Shown piece by piece: positions 5,863 through 7,141 of a DNA stretch of 7,141 bases. Each line of letters begins with the position of its first letter. The first letter of the stretch is position 1. The notes under the pieces are model-generated. The model made no database searches and had not been told where the DNA came from. It saw only the letters and a program-made list of their open reading frames with translations. A program made the position numbers and the translations under genes. The DNA is from Streptosporangiaceae bacterium. GTDB lineage: Bacteria; Actinomycetota; Actinomycetes; Streptosporangiales; Streptosporangiaceae. The DNA lies in the NCBI GenBank assembly GCA_030040815.1, contig JASHSZ010000033.1:1-7141 (forward strand), in the 5' to 3' direction.

Positions 5863-5877
5863 TGATGATGGAAGACC

Positions 5878-5915
5878 GGTGGGCCAACCCGGCTGGGCTC
5901 CGCGCTAGCCCCACC
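5878..5915. terminator. Possible weak terminator hairpin after the permease gene
   Basis: Arms GGTGGG (5878-5883) and CCCACC (5910-5915) are perfectly complementary and lie just beyond the permease stop codon. A competing inner stem pairs GGGCT (5895-5899) with AGCCC (5907-5911). There is no T-tract downstream on the minus strand. It could act as a GC-rich, U-poor terminator separating the permease from the small gene, but pairings like this are common in such DNA. Confidence 0.2.
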
Positions 5916-5917
5916 TA

Positions 5918-7141
5918 TCAGGCGGTATCGAGAACGGCGGCCTCGGCGCCACCCTCCTCGCCGAGGATCGAGCCGATCTGAGCGACCTGGTCGGGCCGAG
6001 TCGACCGCAGCCACAGCAGAGCGCCGATGCCGAGGACGAGCCAGACGACGGCCACGTACGGGGTCCACTTGAGAATGCCAGGCGGGGCGGGATGGATGGA
6101 CCCGTACAGCGCGGCGCCGAAGACGATCGCGCCGACGACCGGGATGCCGACGTGCACGAGCGGGTTCCAGTTCCTGGTCGCGCGGGTGTTCCAGAAGTAC
6201 GCCATGCCGCCGAGGCAGATCATGATATAGACGACGATGACCAGCAGCGTGCCGACGGTGGCCCAGAAGTAGTAGTTGGATAGCGGCTGGCCGAAGGCGC
6301 TGTCGGACAGCGGATAGCCCATCACGAGCGCCATCACGATCGCGAGCACGGTGACCGCAACGGTGGCGTTGACGGGGGTCTTGTACCTCGGGTGGGTCTG
6401 GCCGAACGCCCGGGGCAGGACGCCTTCGCGTCCCATCGCGAACAGCGTGCGGGAGGCGGCCGTCGCGCAGGCGACGCAAACGATGAACGCTGCGCACATA
6501 CCGCCGATCTCGGCCAGCGTGCCGAGCCACGATCCGACGAAGGCCGTCGCGGTCGTCTTGAGGGCGACGGGGTCATTACCCATCTTGACGCCGTTGTTGA
6601 CGCCGTAGCCGATCGTGATCGAGTAGGTCGTCCACAGGTACAGGACGATCGCGAACAACGTTGCGACGATCACCGCGACCGGGATGTTACGGCGCGGATG
6701 CGCGGTCTCCTCGCCGAAGTCGGCAGAGGTCTCGAAGCCGATGTATGAGGTGACCCCGAAGATGATGCCGTAGAAGACGCCGTCGAAGCCGCCGGAATTG
6801 GTGTGGCTGAAGCTGAACGCGCTCAGTGCCTGGCCGTGACTGCCGCCCTTGGCCGTCGTGACCAGATCGATGAGCACGATGACCGCAACGGTGATGATCC
6901 CGACGATGAGCTGCACGCGCGTCGTCACCTTGATGCGGATGATGGATAGCACCAGGTACAGGCCCATGCCCAGGACGAAGAACAAGATCCACAGCTTGGG
7001 ACTCAGGCCGAGCAGGTTGGCGGCCAGGTAGCCGACGCCCGACATGGTCATCGGCACGAAGCAGATGAATCCGAAGAAGTACAGCCAGCCGGCCATGAAA
7101 CCGGCTTCCTTGCCGAGGCTGCGGCTGGCGTAGGTGTAGGC
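5918..7141 (-). CDS. APC-superfamily amino-acid permease (N terminus beyond the right edge)
   Basis: This is a cytoplasmic-membrane transporter of the amino acid-polyamine-organocation superfamily, likely importing an amino acid or amine by proton symport or exchange. The reading frame stays open to the window edge: before the Met codon at 7096 it reads AYTYASRSLGKEAGF, which matches the conserved loop before TM3 in this family, so that Met is internal. The 407 visible residues contain about ten hydrophobic helices, probably TM3-TM12; roughly 70-100 N-terminal residues, including the TM1 substrate-binding segment, are missing. Hallmarks are GFETSADFGEETAHPRRNIP (135-154, end of TM6 and following loop) and ASRTLFAMGREGVLPRAF (229-246, TM8 and following loop). 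The cytoplasmic tail is short and ends EEGGAEAAVLDTA. The stop codon is TGA. No neighbour indicates the substrate, which cannot be told from the sequence. Confidence 0.94.
   Translation of the reverse strand, partial: AYTYASRSLGKEAGFMAGWLYFFGFICFVPMTMSGVGYLAANLLGLSPKLWILFFVLGMGLYLVLSIIRIKVTTRVQLIVGIITVAVIVLIDLVTTAKGGSHGQALSAFSFSHTNSGGFDGVFYGIIFGVTSYIGFETSADFGEETAHPRRNIPVAVIVATLFAIVLYLWTTYSITIGYGVNNGVKMGNDPVALKTTATAFVGSWLGTLAEIGGMCAAFIVCVACATAASRTLFAMGREGVLPRAFGQTHPRYKTPVNATVAVTVLAIVMALVMGYPLSDSAFGQPLSNYYFWATVGTLLVIVVYIMICLGGMAYFWNTRATRNWNPLVHVGIPVVGAIVFGAALYGSIHPAPPGILKWTPYVAVVWLVLGIGALLWLRSTRPDQVAQIGSILGEEGGAEAAVLDTA

Noticed and set aside
5512..5865. Plus-strand open frame of 117 residues over the upp start and the small Cys/His gene
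   Set aside because: It has no recognisable domain, spans a promoter region and both gene ends, and the opposite strand has the better-supported Cys/His protein.
5861..5870. GATGATGATG triplet run
   Set aside because: Just over three copies of a trinucleotide; too short to treat as a functional repeat.
5829..6530. Minus-strand open frame of 233 residues overlapping the permease in another frame
   Set aside because: Arg/His/Pro-rich shadow of the permease frame, which has clear transmembrane helices and APC motifs.
7094..7096. ATG as the start of the permease
   Set aside because: The frame continues upstream to the window edge with residues matching the conserved loop before TM3, so this Met is internal.
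1..7141. Search for CRISPR arrays, tRNA/rRNA genes, IS ends, attachment sites or a defence island
   Set aside because: No regularly spaced repeats, no cloverleaf with a CCA end, no transposase or integrase, and no long terminal repeats were seen; the STAND protein is better read as a transcription regulator because it has two helix-turn-helix domains and no effector domain.

Overview
The window is high-GC, densely packed bacterial DNA with GTG as well as ATG starts, genes that overlap or lie a few bases apart, and the gene families typical of Actinobacteria (a DesK-like kinase with a NarL-type regulator, a large STAND regulator, a large amino-acid permease). I infer an actinobacterium, possibly a Streptosporangiales- or Frankia-like lineage. 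No rRNA, tRNA, CRISPR array, IS element or prophage gene is visible.

Left part (1-2420): the 5' portion of an ABC transporter ATPase gene reads leftward off the window edge. A two-gene operon for a membrane histidine kinase and a response regulator reads rightward, with an ATGA overlap. The roughly 150-bp divergent intergenic region holds an unusual cluster of palindromes, including two overlapping perfect ones (281-304) next to the presumed ABC promoter. The simplest model is that the kinase/regulator pair senses a cell-envelope signal and controls the exporter.

Middle (2413-5577): a leftward pair, upp (uracil phosphoribosyltransferase) followed 33 bp later by an 830-residue STAND regulator. 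The regulator carries a DNA-binding domain at each end (XRE-type at the N terminus, LuxR-type at the C terminus) around an NTPase and a TPR-like sensor region. Its last codons overlap the last codons of the response-regulator gene by 8 bp, tail to tail.

Right part (5614-7141): a 74-residue Cys/His-rich, zinc-ribbon-like protein of unknown function. A near-perfect match to the actinobacterial LexA (SOS) box lies just upstream of its start. Next is an APC-family amino-acid permease reading leftward, whose N terminus lies beyond the right edge. All genes except the kinase/regulator pair are on the minus strand.

The best leads are the double-headed STAND regulator beside upp, the putative SOS control of the small Cys/His protein, and the palindrome cluster between the ABC and kinase genes. 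No wholly new multi-gene system is evident.
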